Shown in pieces: positions 18,605 through 26,940 of a DNA stretch of 39,920 nucleotides; position 1 is the stretch's first letter; the number at the start of each line of letters is the position of its first letter. The stretch is from Pseudomonas fluorescens (GTDB taxonomy: Bacteria; Pseudomonadota; Gammaproteobacteria; Pseudomonadales; Pseudomonadaceae): the NCBI RefSeq assembly GCF_018614655.1, contig NZ_JAGGOG010000013.1, positions 357,290-397,209 of the forward strand, written 5' to 3'. The position numbers were made by a program, and so were the translations under genes. Below the pieces are notes generated by a model. The model had not been told where the DNA came from, did no database searches, and saw only the letters and a program-made list of their open reading frames with translations.

Positions 18605-20224
18605 TTAGCGCTCGCCAGCATCCTGCAAAATAAGATCCGCGCCCTTCTCCGCCACCATCAACACCGCCGCATGGGTATTGCCTGAGGTCACATTCGGGAA
18701 AATCGACGCGTCGACAATCCTCAGCCCCTGCATCCCATGCACCTTCAAGCGCTTGTCCACCACCGACACCTGGGGGTCCGAGCCCATGGCGCAAGACCCA
18801 CACAGGTGGTAGATCGATCCACTGTTCTCACGGAAGTACTGCAGCATCTGCTCGTCGCTTTTCACCGCCGCCCCCGGCAGGACTTCATCCACGGTAATGC
18901 CCTTGAGTGCCGGGGCCTGCATGATCTTGCGCATCAGCCGGCTGCCCTGGATCACCTCATCGATGTCCTTTTGAGTGCTCAGGTAATTGGGGTCGATCAA
19001 CGCCGCATCCCGTGGATTTTTCGAAGCGATGCGAATGGTCCCGCGGCTGGTAGGCCTACATGGGTTGAAGCACAGCAGGAAGCCTGAATACGGCTCGGGC
19101 TTGAGGCTGGCCTTGTTGCTTTTCGGGATCTGGTACGACAGCGGGTTGAAGTACAACTGCAGGTTGGGATGCGCCTGTGCTTCGTTGCCGCGAAAGAACC
19201 CGCCGGCCTGGTTGACACTCATGGCCAACGCACCTTTGCGGGTCAGCAGGTACTTGAGGCCCAGTTTAAGCTGGCCGAACAACGAGCTGAGTTCGTCGTT
19301 CAGGGTCGGAATATTGGCCTTGTAGTAGTAACTGGCGCACAGGTGATCCTGCAGGTTCTGCCCCACCGCCGGCAGGTGCTTGACCAGCGGGATATCGTGT
19401 TCAGCCAGCAATTGCTGATCGGCAACACCCGAGAGCTGCAGGATTTTCGGCGTATCCACGGCACCGGCACACAGGATTACTTCCTTACGCGCACTGAAGG
19501 TACGCACCACGCCGTGCTGGGTGACGCTAATACCGGTGGCACGCTGCTGGTCGTCGAACAGCACCCGGTCCACCAGTGCGTAGTGCTCCAGGGTCAGGTT
19601 CGGCCGACTCAAGGCTGGATGCAGGTGAGCAAAGCTGCTCGAGCAGCGCTCGCCGTTACGGGTGTTGACGTCATAGAGCCCTGCGCCTTCGAAGTTCGGC
19701 CCATTGAAGTCGTCGCTCTGGGCATAACCCAATTGCTCGCAGCCCTTGAGGAACACATCGCAAATGGCGTGGGTCTGGCCCTTCATGGGCGTGATGCTGA
19801 TGGGGCCGCTGCCGCCATGGTACGGAGTGTCACCCAGCGGGTGGTTCTCCAGCTTGCGGAAGTACGGCAGCACATCGTCAAAGCCCCAGCCGTCGTTGCC
19901 ATTGGCGGCCCAGTCGTTGAAGTCATGGGCCTGACCGCGCACGTAGATCATCGCGTTGATCGAGCCGGAACCACCCTGCACTTTGCCGCGCGGGGCATAG
20001 ATGGCGCGGTCGGCCAGTTGTTTTTGCGGCTGGCTGTAATACATCCAGTTGAAGGTCGGGTTGTAATACATCTTGGCGAAGCCGACCGGGATCTTGAACC
20101 ACCAGGAGCTGTCCTTGCCGCCGGCCTCCAGCAGCAACACCGAATATTGCCCGCTGGCGGACAACCGGTTGGCGAGGATGCAACCTGCGGCGCCAGCGCC
20201 CGCGATGATGTAGTCGTATGTCAT
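18605..20224 (-). CDS. GMC-family FAD oxidoreductase (alcohol/choline dehydrogenase-like)
   Basis: A 539-residue flavoprotein. The FAD-binding GAGAAG motif is at residues 9-14 and the ribose-binding acid at LLEAGG near 31-36. GMC signature 1 is at APRGKVQGGSGSINAMIYVRG and signature 2 at GAVDTPKILQLSG. The catalytic pair is likely His473 (in YHLCGSC) and His518 (in GNTHAAV). It oxidises a primary alcohol or sugar hydroxyl. It is the last gene of a minus-strand operon with an enolase-superfamily dehydratase, an MFS transporter and an aldehyde dehydrogenase, so a role in breakdown of a sugar-like alcohol is more likely than in choline metabolism. Confidence 0.9.
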   Translation of the reverse strand: MTYDYIIAGAGAAGCILANRLSASGQYSVLLLEAGGKDSSWWFKIPVGFAKMYYNPTFNWMYYSQPQKQLADRAIYAPRGKVQGGSGSINAMIYVRGQAHDFNDWAANGNDGWGFDDVLPYFRKLENHPLGDTPYHGGSGPISITPMKGQTHAICDVFLKGCEQLGYAQSDDFNGPNFEGAGLYDVNTRNGERCSSSFAHLHPALSRPNLTLEHYALVDRVLFDDQQRATGISVTQHGVVRTFSARKEVILCAGAVDTPKILQLSGVADQQLLAEHDIPLVKHLPAVGQNLQDHLCASYYYKANIPTLNDELSSLFGQLKLGLKYLLTRKGALAMSVNQAGGFFRGNEAQAHPNLQLYFNPLSYQIPKSNKASLKPEPYSGFLLCFNPCRPTSRGTIRIASKNPRDAALIDPNYLSTQKDIDEVIQGSRLMRKIMQAPALKGITVDEVLPGAAVKSDEQMLQYFRENSGSIYHLCGSCAMGSDPQVSVVDKRLKVHGMQGLRIVDASIFPNVTSGNTHAAVLMVAEKGADLILQDAGER

Positions 20225-20284
20225 GCACAGTTACCGCGTAAGTCGTTTTTACAGAACCCGCCCAGTGAAGAGCGGGACAGCTCA

Positions 20285-21502
20285 TCAGCCCTTGGCGGGC
20301 GAAGTGTCTTTGACATCTGCCGGAGTCGGCGCCATTTGCAGGTGCAGGCGTTCGCCGGTGTACGGGGAATGTCGGCGCACCACGTCCATGTTCAACTCGA
20401 CGCCCAGCCCCGGCTCGGTGGACGGGATGATGTAGCCGTCCTCCCACTGCAACGGTTTGGTCAGCACTTCGGCGTGGAAACCGCCCCAGGTCATGATGCT
20501 TTCCTGGATCAGGAAGTTCGGCGTGCACGTGGCCAACTGGAAACTCGCCGCAGCACCAATCGGGCCGTTGTACAGATGCGGCGCGATTTGCGCGTAGTAG
20601 GCCTCGGCCATGCTGGCAATCTTCTTCGCCTCCAGCAGGCCGCCGCAGCGGGCGACGTTCATCTGCAAGATCGATGCGCCACCCGCTTGCAGCAGCTTGA
20701 AAAATTCGTACTTGGTGGTCAGGCGTTCGCCCGTGGCAATCGGAATACTGGTCTTGGCGGCAACCTGGGCCATGGCCTCTTCCTGGCCCGGGGGCACTGG
20801 TTCTTCGAACCACAGCGGGTCGTATTTCTCCAGGCGCTTGGCCAGGCGAATCGCCGACGACGGCACCATCTGCCCGTGGGTGCCGAACAGCAGGTCGCAC
20901 TTGTCCCCTACCGCTTCGCGGATCTTGCGGCAGAAGGTTTCGCAACGCTCCAGCACTTCGAGGGAAATCTGGTGGCCGGAGTACGCGGTGTAGGGGCCGG
21001 CCGGGTCGAACTTCACGGCGGTGAAGCCCTTGTTCATATTTTCGATGGCGCACTCGGCGGCCAGGTCCGGGTCGTCGTAGTCGTACTCGCCCTTGCTGTT
21101 GACCGGGTACAGGTAGGTGTAGGAACGCAGGCGCTCGTTGACCTTGCCGCCGAGCAGCTCATACACCGGCTTGTTGGCGGCCTTGCCGATGATGTCCCAG
21201 CAGGCCATCTCCAGGCCGCTGACCACACCCATCATCGTCAGGTCCGGACGTTGGGTGAAGCCACTGGAATAGGCCTGGCGGAAGAAACGCTCAATATGGT
21301 GCGGGTCATGATTAAGCAGGTAGCGTTCAAACACGTCCTCGATAATCGGCAACATGGCCTTGGGGCCAAAGGTGGCAGCGTAGATCTCGCCGACGCCTTC
21401 AATGCCGCAATCGGTCTTGAGCTTGACGAACAGCCAGTACATGCCGCCGATGTGCGGTGGCGGTACGGCGACAATATGGGTTTCAAGGGCGACGATTTTC
21501 AT
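20285..21502 (-). CDS. Enolase-superfamily (mandelate racemase-type) acid-sugar dehydratase-like protein
   Basis: A 405-residue protein with the capping domain and TIM barrel of the mandelate racemase group. Start ATG 21502 has AGGTG before it and follows the upstream MFS stop (21504-21506) with a 1-base gap; a GTG at 21511 is the alternative. Barrel residues: Lys164 and Asp166 (in AVKFDP), His209 (in GTHGQ), Glu233/Glu234 (in WFEEP), Glu259 (in GERLTT), Asn282 and His309 (in APHLYNGP). The usual first metal-ligand Asp of the DxH motif is Gly207, and the usual Asp of the Asp-His dyad is Asn282. It probably dehydrates a sugar acid to a 2-keto-3-deoxy acid, but the substrate is unknown. Confidence 0.85.
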   Translation of the reverse strand: MKIVALETHIVAVPPPHIGGMYWLFVKLKTDCGIEGVGEIYAATFGPKAMLPIIEDVFERYLLNHDPHHIERFFRQAYSSGFTQRPDLTMMGVVSGLEMACWDIIGKAANKPVYELLGGKVNERLRSYTYLYPVNSKGEYDYDDPDLAAECAIENMNKGFTAVKFDPAGPYTAYSGHQISLEVLERCETFCRKIREAVGDKCDLLFGTHGQMVPSSAIRLAKRLEKYDPLWFEEPVPPGQEEAMAQVAAKTSIPIATGERLTTKYEFFKLLQAGGASILQMNVARCGGLLEAKKIASMAEAYYAQIAPHLYNGPIGAAASFQLATCTPNFLIQESIMTWGGFHAEVLTKPLQWEDGYIIPSTEPGLGVELNMDVVRRHSPYTGERLHLQMAPTPADVKDTSPAKG

Positions 21503-21503
21503 C

Positions 21504-22814
21504 TCAGGCACCTGTCTGGTTGAATTTTTTACGATTGATTCGGGCGCGCAATGTCAGGGCTGCCAGGGTCCCGAGCACGCCGACAAAGGCGATGTAGCCG
21601 AAATACAGGTTGTAGCCGACCTGACCTGGGTACTTGTCTGTGAGGTAACCGTTGATCAGCGGGATAAACGTATCTGGCAGGTAACCCACCACCGAGACGA
21701 TGCCGATAGCCAGGCCGGTGATGCGCAGCGGGATGTTGCAGCTGTCGAGGATCGCCCAGTACAGGCCGCGAATGGCGTAAGTCATGAGGCCGATAAAGAT
21801 CACCGTACCGATCAACAGACCCAGGTTGCCCGCAGCCGGGAACACAATCAGCCCCACCATCGCCAGGGTCACCAGAATCAGCGCGACGATCAGCACCGAG
21901 ATATTGGAAAACTTGTCCCCCAGCCATCCGCCGCCAATCCCACCGATGGGACGCATCCACAGCTTGATGGTGGTGATGGTGCCGGCCATCACGGCGGTCA
22001 TGCCGCTGCCTTGCAGGTAATCGGAGAAGCTGTAGGTGGCCCAGAACATGTGATAACCGCAGAACACAATGGCGGTCACCAGCCACAGCTCGGGGATTTT
22101 TACCAGGGTGGCCAGGTCAGTCAGCAGGTTGAACTTGCCCTTCTCCACCGCTGCGGTTTGCGCCATGGACTTGGGGTCCTTGAGCAGCACCAGCACACAA
22201 CCGATGGCGATACAGACGAACGAGTACAGGTACACCACGTGCTTGAAGCCTTCGGCTGCCGTCTGGCTGCGAGTTTCGGTGGCGTAAGCGAACAACCCCA
22301 GCGCGACGGTTGCCAGCAAGGCTTCCACCAAACCACGACCACCGTCGAGGATGCCGAAGAAACGCCCTTGCTCACTATGGTGGGCAATCATCTTCACCCG
22401 CTTGAGCACCGAGGCCCAGAAGGTCAGGCCGGTGCTCAGGCCCCAACATCCGAAGATAATCATCAGGCCGGTCATCGACGGCACCGTGGAATACCACAGG
22501 CCCAACGCGCCGGTAGCCACCAGGGAGAAAAAGATCAGGAAACGGGGTGGCAACCGGTCCGCCAGCCAACCGCTGGGCAAGTAACTCAACAGAAAGATCG
22601 TGCCCAGCATCGAGTACAGGTAACCCAATTCGCTGTGGCTGATCTGGAACACTTCGAGCATGGTGGTCTGGTAGACCTGGCGCAGGTAGAGGATCGGGTA
22701 GATCGCCCCGGCGGCCAACACCAGCAACATCAACTGAAAGTAGCGACTGGCTTTGTCGCTGTTGGCCGCAGGCGCGGCGTCGAAACCCTGAACAGCAGGC
22801 GCAGGCTTGGACAT
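21504..22814 (-). CDS. MFS transporter, probable sugar-acid/organic anion uptake
   Basis: A 436-residue inner-membrane protein with about twelve hydrophobic segments and the glycerol-3-phosphate/anion:cation symporter look (YLRQVYQTTMLEVFQISHSELGYLYSMLG, then GWLADRLPPR after TM2). It sits between the aldehyde dehydrogenase and the dehydratase, so it likely imports the substrate of that pathway. GAGGTC precedes the ATG. A leader motif resembling an Hfq/Crc site lies at 22856-22866. Confidence 0.85.
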   Translation of the reverse strand: MSKPAPAVQGFDAAPAANSDKASRYFQLMLLVLAAGAIYPILYLRQVYQTTMLEVFQISHSELGYLYSMLGTIFLLSYLPSGWLADRLPPRFLIFFSLVATGALGLWYSTVPSMTGLMIIFGCWGLSTGLTFWASVLKRVKMIAHHSEQGRFFGILDGGRGLVEALLATVALGLFAYATETRSQTAAEGFKHVVYLYSFVCIAIGCVLVLLKDPKSMAQTAAVEKGKFNLLTDLATLVKIPELWLVTAIVFCGYHMFWATYSFSDYLQGSGMTAVMAGTITTIKLWMRPIGGIGGGWLGDKFSNISVLIVALILVTLAMVGLIVFPAAGNLGLLIGTVIFIGLMTYAIRGLYWAILDSCNIPLRITGLAIGIVSVVGYLPDTFIPLINGYLTDKYPGQVGYNLYFGYIAFVGVLGTLAALTLRARINRKKFNQTGA

Positions 22815-22855
22815 AGTGTTGACCTCGGGCAGCCCGCTGAACGGGTGCCCTGATA

Positions 22856-22866
22856 ATTGTTTTTAT
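22856..22866 (-). promoter_or_regulatory. A-rich Hfq/Crc-like motif in the MFS leader
   Basis: On the minus strand this reads ATAAAAACAAT, about 43 bases upstream of the MFS start. It resembles A-rich catabolite-repression motifs but is not next to the ribosome binding site, so it is weaker than the others. Confidence 0.3.
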
Positions 22867-22901
22867 GGGGTGCAGCGTGAGGCTTTGTTTCAGGCGGCGA
22901 A

Positions 22902-24326
22902 TCAGTACTTCATGACCACCAGTCGGGTCTGGGTGAACTCGAGCATGCCGTGCTTGCCGTCGTCACCGCCCAGGCCCGAGCGCTTCCAGCCGGCGTGATA
23001 ACCCTGGTACGGGTCAGCCGGGGTGCGGTTGACGTACAACTCACCGGCCTCGATGGCATTCGCCACTTTCATCGCCGTGCGGTAGTTCTCGGTGTAGAGC
23101 ACCGACGACAGGCCGAACTGGTGATCGTTGGCCAGGGCCAGGGCTTCGTCGATGTCGCGATACTTGAGCACCGGCAGCACCGGGCCGAAGATTTCTTCCT
23201 GGATGATTTCCATGTCCTGGCGGCAACCGCTGAGCAGGGTTGGCGGATAGAAATGGCCTTTGCCCTCGGGCAGTATGCCGCCGGTTTCCAGTACGGCACC
23301 GTCAGCGATGGCGCGCTGGACCATGGCGTGGATGTTCTGCCGAGAGCTGGCGTTGACCAGCGGGCCCATCAGGTTGGCGTCTGTCGTGCGGTCGCCGATG
23401 CTCACGGCGCTGATCTTGGCTTTGAGCAGGGCCAGGAACCGGTCATGCACGCTTTCCTGCACATACACCCGCTCCACAGACGTGCACACCTGGCCACAGT
23501 GGGTCGTCTTGGAGGCGATGATATCGCTGGCGGCCTTTTCCAGATCGGCGTCGGCCTCGATGATTGCCGGGGTCTTGCCACCCAACTCCAGGGACGGCTT
23601 GGCAATATTGGCCTTGCAGTAATCAAGCACGATACGCCCGGCGTTGACGCTGCCGGTCAGGGTGATCAGGCCCACTGCCTTGTGGGTGCAGACGCTGGCG
23701 GCGGTGTCGTGGTCCATGGTCAGGATATTGATCACCCCAGCCGGGATCCCGGCTTTCACCACGGCCCGGGCGATGGCAAAGGCCGACAGCGGCGTGTTGT
23801 TGCTCGGGCGCACCACCACTGTGTTGCCGGCAATCAGCGCCGGGGCGATCTTGCGCAGCAGGGTGTAGACCGGGTAGTTGAACGGGATCAGGCAGGCCAC
23901 CACGCCAATCGGCTCGCGCTGCAGGAACAGGTTCTCGTCCGGAGTATCGCTGGGGATGATTTCGCCTTCGATGCGCCGCGCCCATTCGGCATGGTAGCGG
24001 GTGATCTGCGCCGCATAGCGGGCTTCGTTGCTGGCCTCATCGAGGCTTTTTCCGGACTCGCTGGCCAGGGCCGCACCGATGGTTTCGGCGTCGGCTTCAA
24101 GGGCTACGGCCAAGGCTCGCAGGTGCTCGGCACGCTGGATGCTGGTGAGTTTGCCCCACACTTTCTGAGCGACGGCGGCAGCGTCAACGGCGGCGGTTGC
24201 CTCCTGCGCAGTGGCGGCCGAAACCTGGCCGATCAGCGCTTCAGTGGCCGGGTTATAGACCGCGATCAACGCGTTGCTGGCAGGTTCGATAAAGTGACCG
24301 TTGAAAAAATTGCGCTCGATTTGCAT
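22902..24326 (-). CDS. NAD(P)-dependent aldehyde dehydrogenase, AldA/lactaldehyde-dehydrogenase-like
   Basis: A 474-residue ALDH. Catalytic Cys281 (in HCGQVCTS), general base Glu247 (in LELGGK) and Asn150 (in PFNYP) are present. The C-terminal YQGYHAGWKRSGLGGDDGKHGMLEFTQ matches the AldA glycolaldehyde/lactaldehyde group. The cofactor-binding segment reads RPSNNTP at 173-179, where most ALDHs have KPSE, so cofactor preference may differ. It is first gene of the operon running to the GMC gene (87-, 1- and 60-base gaps). It probably oxidises an aldehyde made from the sugar-acid. Confidence 0.9.
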   Translation of the reverse strand: MQIERNFFNGHFIEPASNALIAVYNPATEALIGQVSAATAQEATAAVDAAAVAQKVWGKLTSIQRAEHLRALAVALEADAETIGAALASESGKSLDEASNEARYAAQITRYHAEWARRIEGEIIPSDTPDENLFLQREPIGVVACLIPFNYPVYTLLRKIAPALIAGNTVVVRPSNNTPLSAFAIARAVVKAGIPAGVINILTMDHDTAASVCTHKAVGLITLTGSVNAGRIVLDYCKANIAKPSLELGGKTPAIIEADADLEKAASDIIASKTTHCGQVCTSVERVYVQESVHDRFLALLKAKISAVSIGDRTTDANLMGPLVNASSRQNIHAMVQRAIADGAVLETGGILPEGKGHFYPPTLLSGCRQDMEIIQEEIFGPVLPVLKYRDIDEALALANDHQFGLSSVLYTENYRTAMKVANAIEAGELYVNRTPADPYQGYHAGWKRSGLGGDDGKHGMLEFTQTRLVVMKY

Positions 24327-24340
24327 GTGCTTCGCCCATC

Positions 24341-24351
24341 GTTGTTTTTAT
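24341..24351 (-). promoter_or_regulatory. A-rich Hfq/Crc-like motif upstream of the aldehyde dehydrogenase
   Basis: The minus strand reads ATAAAAACAAC about 15 bases upstream of the start codon. This is like the CA motifs bound by Hfq with Crc in Pseudomonas mRNAs under carbon catabolite repression. Binding is inferred. Confidence 0.45.
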
Positions 24352-24439
24352 CCGAGTGGCCAGCAGTCTTGTCATCGGGCCACGGTTGAACAAACGATTT
24401 ATTGAGCAGGCAAACATTCAAAAAACGCAGGTTAGTCCT

Positions 24440-25372
24440 TCACACTGCGGTAGACGGCTCCAATTGCCGCTGCGCCAACCAGATTTCTTCTTGCAGCCAC
24501 TGGCTGAACACCTGCAACTGCGGCATCTCGGTCTGTTCCGGGCGCGTCACCAGCCAGTAGGACTGATGCCCTTCCACATGCACATTGAGCACCTGGGTCA
24601 ATTGCCCGCTGGCCAGTTCCGAGGCGACCATGTGCCAGTCGGCAATGGTGATGCCCAACCCATCGATGGCCGCCCGGATGGCCAGGTCCAGCAGGTCGAA
24701 CTCGTAACCGCCCTGGGTATCGACGCCGGTAATACGGGCAGCATCCAGCCAATGCTTCCAGGTCAAATAGCGCTGGTCTTCCTTGGCCAATACATGCAGC
24801 AGGGTCATGCGATTCAGATCAATGCCCTGCTCGTCGCCCCACTCCCGGGCATACAGGGTGGGCGCACACACGGCGATATGGCGCTCCTGGATCAGCAGCG
24901 AACTGTCCAGCCCATCCCATTCGCCATCGCCAAAACGAATCGCGCAATCGAGGGTGCTGGTCTCCGCCAGGCTGTCTTGCAAGCGCGTAGTGATGCTCAG
25001 TTCCAGCTCCGGGTGTTGCTCGCGCAAACGCCCCAGGCGCGGCATCAACCAACGGTGGGTGAAGGTCGGCGGCGCGTTGATGTGCAGGCGGTTGGAGTGG
25101 GTTTTCTGCTGGATACTGCGCACCGTCAGTTCGATCTTGTCGAACGACTGGTGCAATGCCCGCAACAGCACGCGGCCAGCGCTGGTCAGCTCGAGGTGAT
25201 GATGGCGGCGTTCCAACAGGTGCTCGCCCAGTTGCTCTTCCAACTGACGCACCTGGCGACTGACCGCACTCTGGGTCACATTCAGCAACTCGGCGGCGCG
25301 GGTGAAGCTACCGGTGCTGCCCGCCACTTCGAAAGCTTTGAGGGCGTTGAGACCGGGCATTTTGCGTTTCAT
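24440..25372 (-). CDS. LysR-family regulator, GcvA-like
   Basis: A 310-residue LTTR. The N-terminal winged helix-turn-helix is FEVAGSTGSFTRAAELLNVTQSAVSRQVRQLEEQLG at about residues 15-50, and the effector domain follows from about 90. The start used is ATG 25372; a GTG three codons upstream is possible. It lies upstream of and in line with the ALDH-MFS-enolase-GMC operon and is divergent from the porin gene, so it probably controls one or both. The effector cannot be named. Confidence 0.9.
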   Translation of the reverse strand: MKRKMPGLNALKAFEVAGSTGSFTRAAELLNVTQSAVSRQVRQLEEQLGEHLLERRHHHLELTSAGRVLLRALHQSFDKIELTVRSIQQKTHSNRLHINAPPTFTHRWLMPRLGRLREQHPELELSITTRLQDSLAETSTLDCAIRFGDGEWDGLDSSLLIQERHIAVCAPTLYAREWGDEQGIDLNRMTLLHVLAKEDQRYLTWKHWLDAARITGVDTQGGYEFDLLDLAIRAAIDGLGITIADWHMVASELASGQLTQVLNVHVEGHQSYWLVTRPEQTEMPQLQVFSQWLQEEIWLAQRQLEPSTAV

Positions 25373-25531
25373 GAAAAGCACTCGAAAGCGGCTGACAAGG
25401 CTTCAAGCATCCCATGAACGCCACTGATTGTCCTACAAGCATTGCGCAGTAACATGCACTTTATGAAGGTTCAGGCGCAGTTTTTATCGTTTGTCGATCC
25501 TGTGCCAGATGACAAGACTGCCGGCATCTCT

Positions 25532-25544
25532 AATAAAAATAAAC
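25532..25544 (+). promoter_or_regulatory. A-rich Hfq/Crc-like motif at the porin ribosome binding site
   Basis: AATAAAAATAAAC directly precedes the CGAGAG ribosome binding site of the porin gene. Its A-x-N-like triplet pattern fits Hfq binding; control by Crc is inferred. Confidence 0.45.
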
Positions 25545-25556
25545 GAGAGTTGCCCC

Positions 25557-26735
25557 ATGCCCTTCCCTGCTTTCCTGCGCCTGAAAACTTCCTGCGCCGC
25601 TCTGCTGTGCACCTTGGCGGCACCGGCCATGGCCATCCAGATGACCGACAACCTCGATCTGGGCGGTGCTATCCGTGCCCGCTGGGACGTTGACCCGGAC
25701 CGCGATATTCAGAAGTTCGGCCTCGACACCGTATTCCTCAACGCCAAGTACACCTCCGACACCTGGATCGGCGCCGCCCAGTACCGCTTTTATGGGCGCT
25801 CCTATCCCTATCAGTACACCAGGAACTACGGTGATATCCGCTTCGCACAGCAAGCCTGGGTCGGCTACAAGTTCAACCCCGCCCAGCAAGTCCAGGTCGG
25901 TCTGAACCAGGTACCGTTCGGTTTGCAACCGCTCTTCGGCAGCACTTTCTACGAAACCCTGGGCAACGTCATCGGCCTTGAAGACGTGCAACAAATCGGC
26001 GCCAAGTACATCCAGCAAATCGGTGAGTGGAATATCCAGGGCGGCTATTACCTGCGCCCGGCGTGGCAAGGCCAAGGCACCAGCCATGGCGTGACCTATT
26101 CCAGTGTGGTGTCCGAGGCCGACAGCTCCGTGGTTGACGGCAGCCATAACCAGGAGCGCAACACCGTAGTGCTGCGAGTGGCCAAGGCCTTGGAGCTGGG
26201 AGCGTGGAAGTCCGAAGTGGGCCTCTCGGGTCTGACGTCTACCCTGGAGAACAAGGATACTGACGAAAATGGTCGCCGTAACGCGATCGCCGTGCACTAC
26301 GCCGGCAAGAACGGTCCGTGGGGTGTGCAATTGCAGGCGGCGCGCCAACAAATGTCACCGCGCAATCCCGGCACTTCCGAGGTGGTGACCCTGGGCGGCT
26401 ATGACGGCACCTACAACGTGGCCAGTCGCGGCAATCTGTACGTGGCGGACGTGAGCTACGACGTCGCCGGCAAGTACCTGTTCGATCAGATCAGTGGCGT
26501 GAAGCTGTACGCCAACTACAGCGCCTTCGACAAATCCGCCGATGACTTCAAGACATCGCAGCGGCTGATCCTCGGAACCTCGTTCTCCTTCAGCAAGCTG
26601 TGGATCGCCACGGAGTGGCTGATTGGCAAGAACGATCCGTATATTGGTGGCAGCAGTTACGCCCAGAGTTTGGGGGCTGGGGGGAGTAATCAGTGGGAGA
26701 ATCAGTTGTATATGAATGTTGGGTATTATTTCTGA
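25557..26735 (+). CDS. Outer-membrane porin, OprO/OprP-like or carbohydrate-porin-like
   Basis: A 392-residue exported beta-barrel protein. Start ATG 25557 gives a signal peptide (TSCAALLCTLAAPAMA, cleavage near residue 26); a frame opening at 25491 would prepend 22 residues and is not favoured. The mature chain alternates hydrophobic/polar residues, has NQVPFGLQP in the porin style and ends in YMNVGYYF, with a terminal Phe as expected for outer-membrane insertion. It probably lets the substrate of the neighbouring catabolic operons cross the outer membrane. It is transcribed divergently from the LysR gene. Confidence 0.82.
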   Translation: MPFPAFLRLKTSCAALLCTLAAPAMAIQMTDNLDLGGAIRARWDVDPDRDIQKFGLDTVFLNAKYTSDTWIGAAQYRFYGRSYPYQYTRNYGDIRFAQQAWVGYKFNPAQQVQVGLNQVPFGLQPLFGSTFYETLGNVIGLEDVQQIGAKYIQQIGEWNIQGGYYLRPAWQGQGTSHGVTYSSVVSEADSSVVDGSHNQERNTVVLRVAKALELGAWKSEVGLSGLTSTLENKDTDENGRRNAIAVHYAGKNGPWGVQLQAARQQMSPRNPGTSEVVTLGGYDGTYNVASRGNLYVADVSYDVAGKYLFDQISGVKLYANYSAFDKSADDFKTSQRLILGTSFSFSKLWIATEWLIGKNDPYIGGSSYAQSLGAGGSNQWENQLYMNVGYYF

Positions 26736-26753
26736 CCTGAGCATCGACATGCC

Positions 26754-26870
26754 CCCGTAGCAGCTGTCGAGCGCCAGCGAGGCTGCGTCAGGCGCGCCTC
26801 GATGCCGGCGCCTTTTGATAACGGTGGTGCGGCTGACGCAGCCTCGCTGGCGCTCGACAGCTGCTACGGG
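26754..26870. repeat. Long REP-like inverted repeat, copy C
   Basis: Perfect 37-base arms lie at 26754-26790 and 26834-26870 around a 43-base loop. Outer bases match copy B, but the inner CCTTGG of copy B is CGCCAG here and both arms changed together. It lies 18 bases after the porin stop and may stabilise or end that transcript. Confidence 0.92.
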
Positions 26871-26911
26871 AAATTATTTCGTTCACGATGTAAGGTCAGT
26901 TCAGTCACTAT

Positions 26912-26923
26912 AAAAACAACAAG
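26912..26923 (+). promoter_or_regulatory. A-rich Hfq/Crc-like motif at the second LysR start
   Basis: AAAAACAACAAG lies just before the GGAG ribosome binding site (26927-26930) of the LysR gene. It is a good repeat of the AAx triplets bound by Hfq/Crc in Pseudomonas. Confidence 0.5.
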
Positions 26924-26940
26924 TGTGGAGCCCGACCTTC

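Noticed and set aside
18605..20224. Calling the GMC gene betA (choline dehydrogenase)
   Set aside because: No betB or betI is nearby; the operon context points to sugar-like alcohol oxidation, so only the family is named.
19169..21523. A 784-codon open frame on the plus strand through the GMC and enolase genes
   Set aside because: It is antisense to two well-conserved genes, crosses their boundary and has low-complexity, repeat-like composition typical of a GC-rich shadow frame.
21402..24389. Long plus-strand frames opposite the MFS and ALDH genes
   Set aside because: Glutamine/glycine/histidine-rich shadow translations of conserved minus-strand genes.
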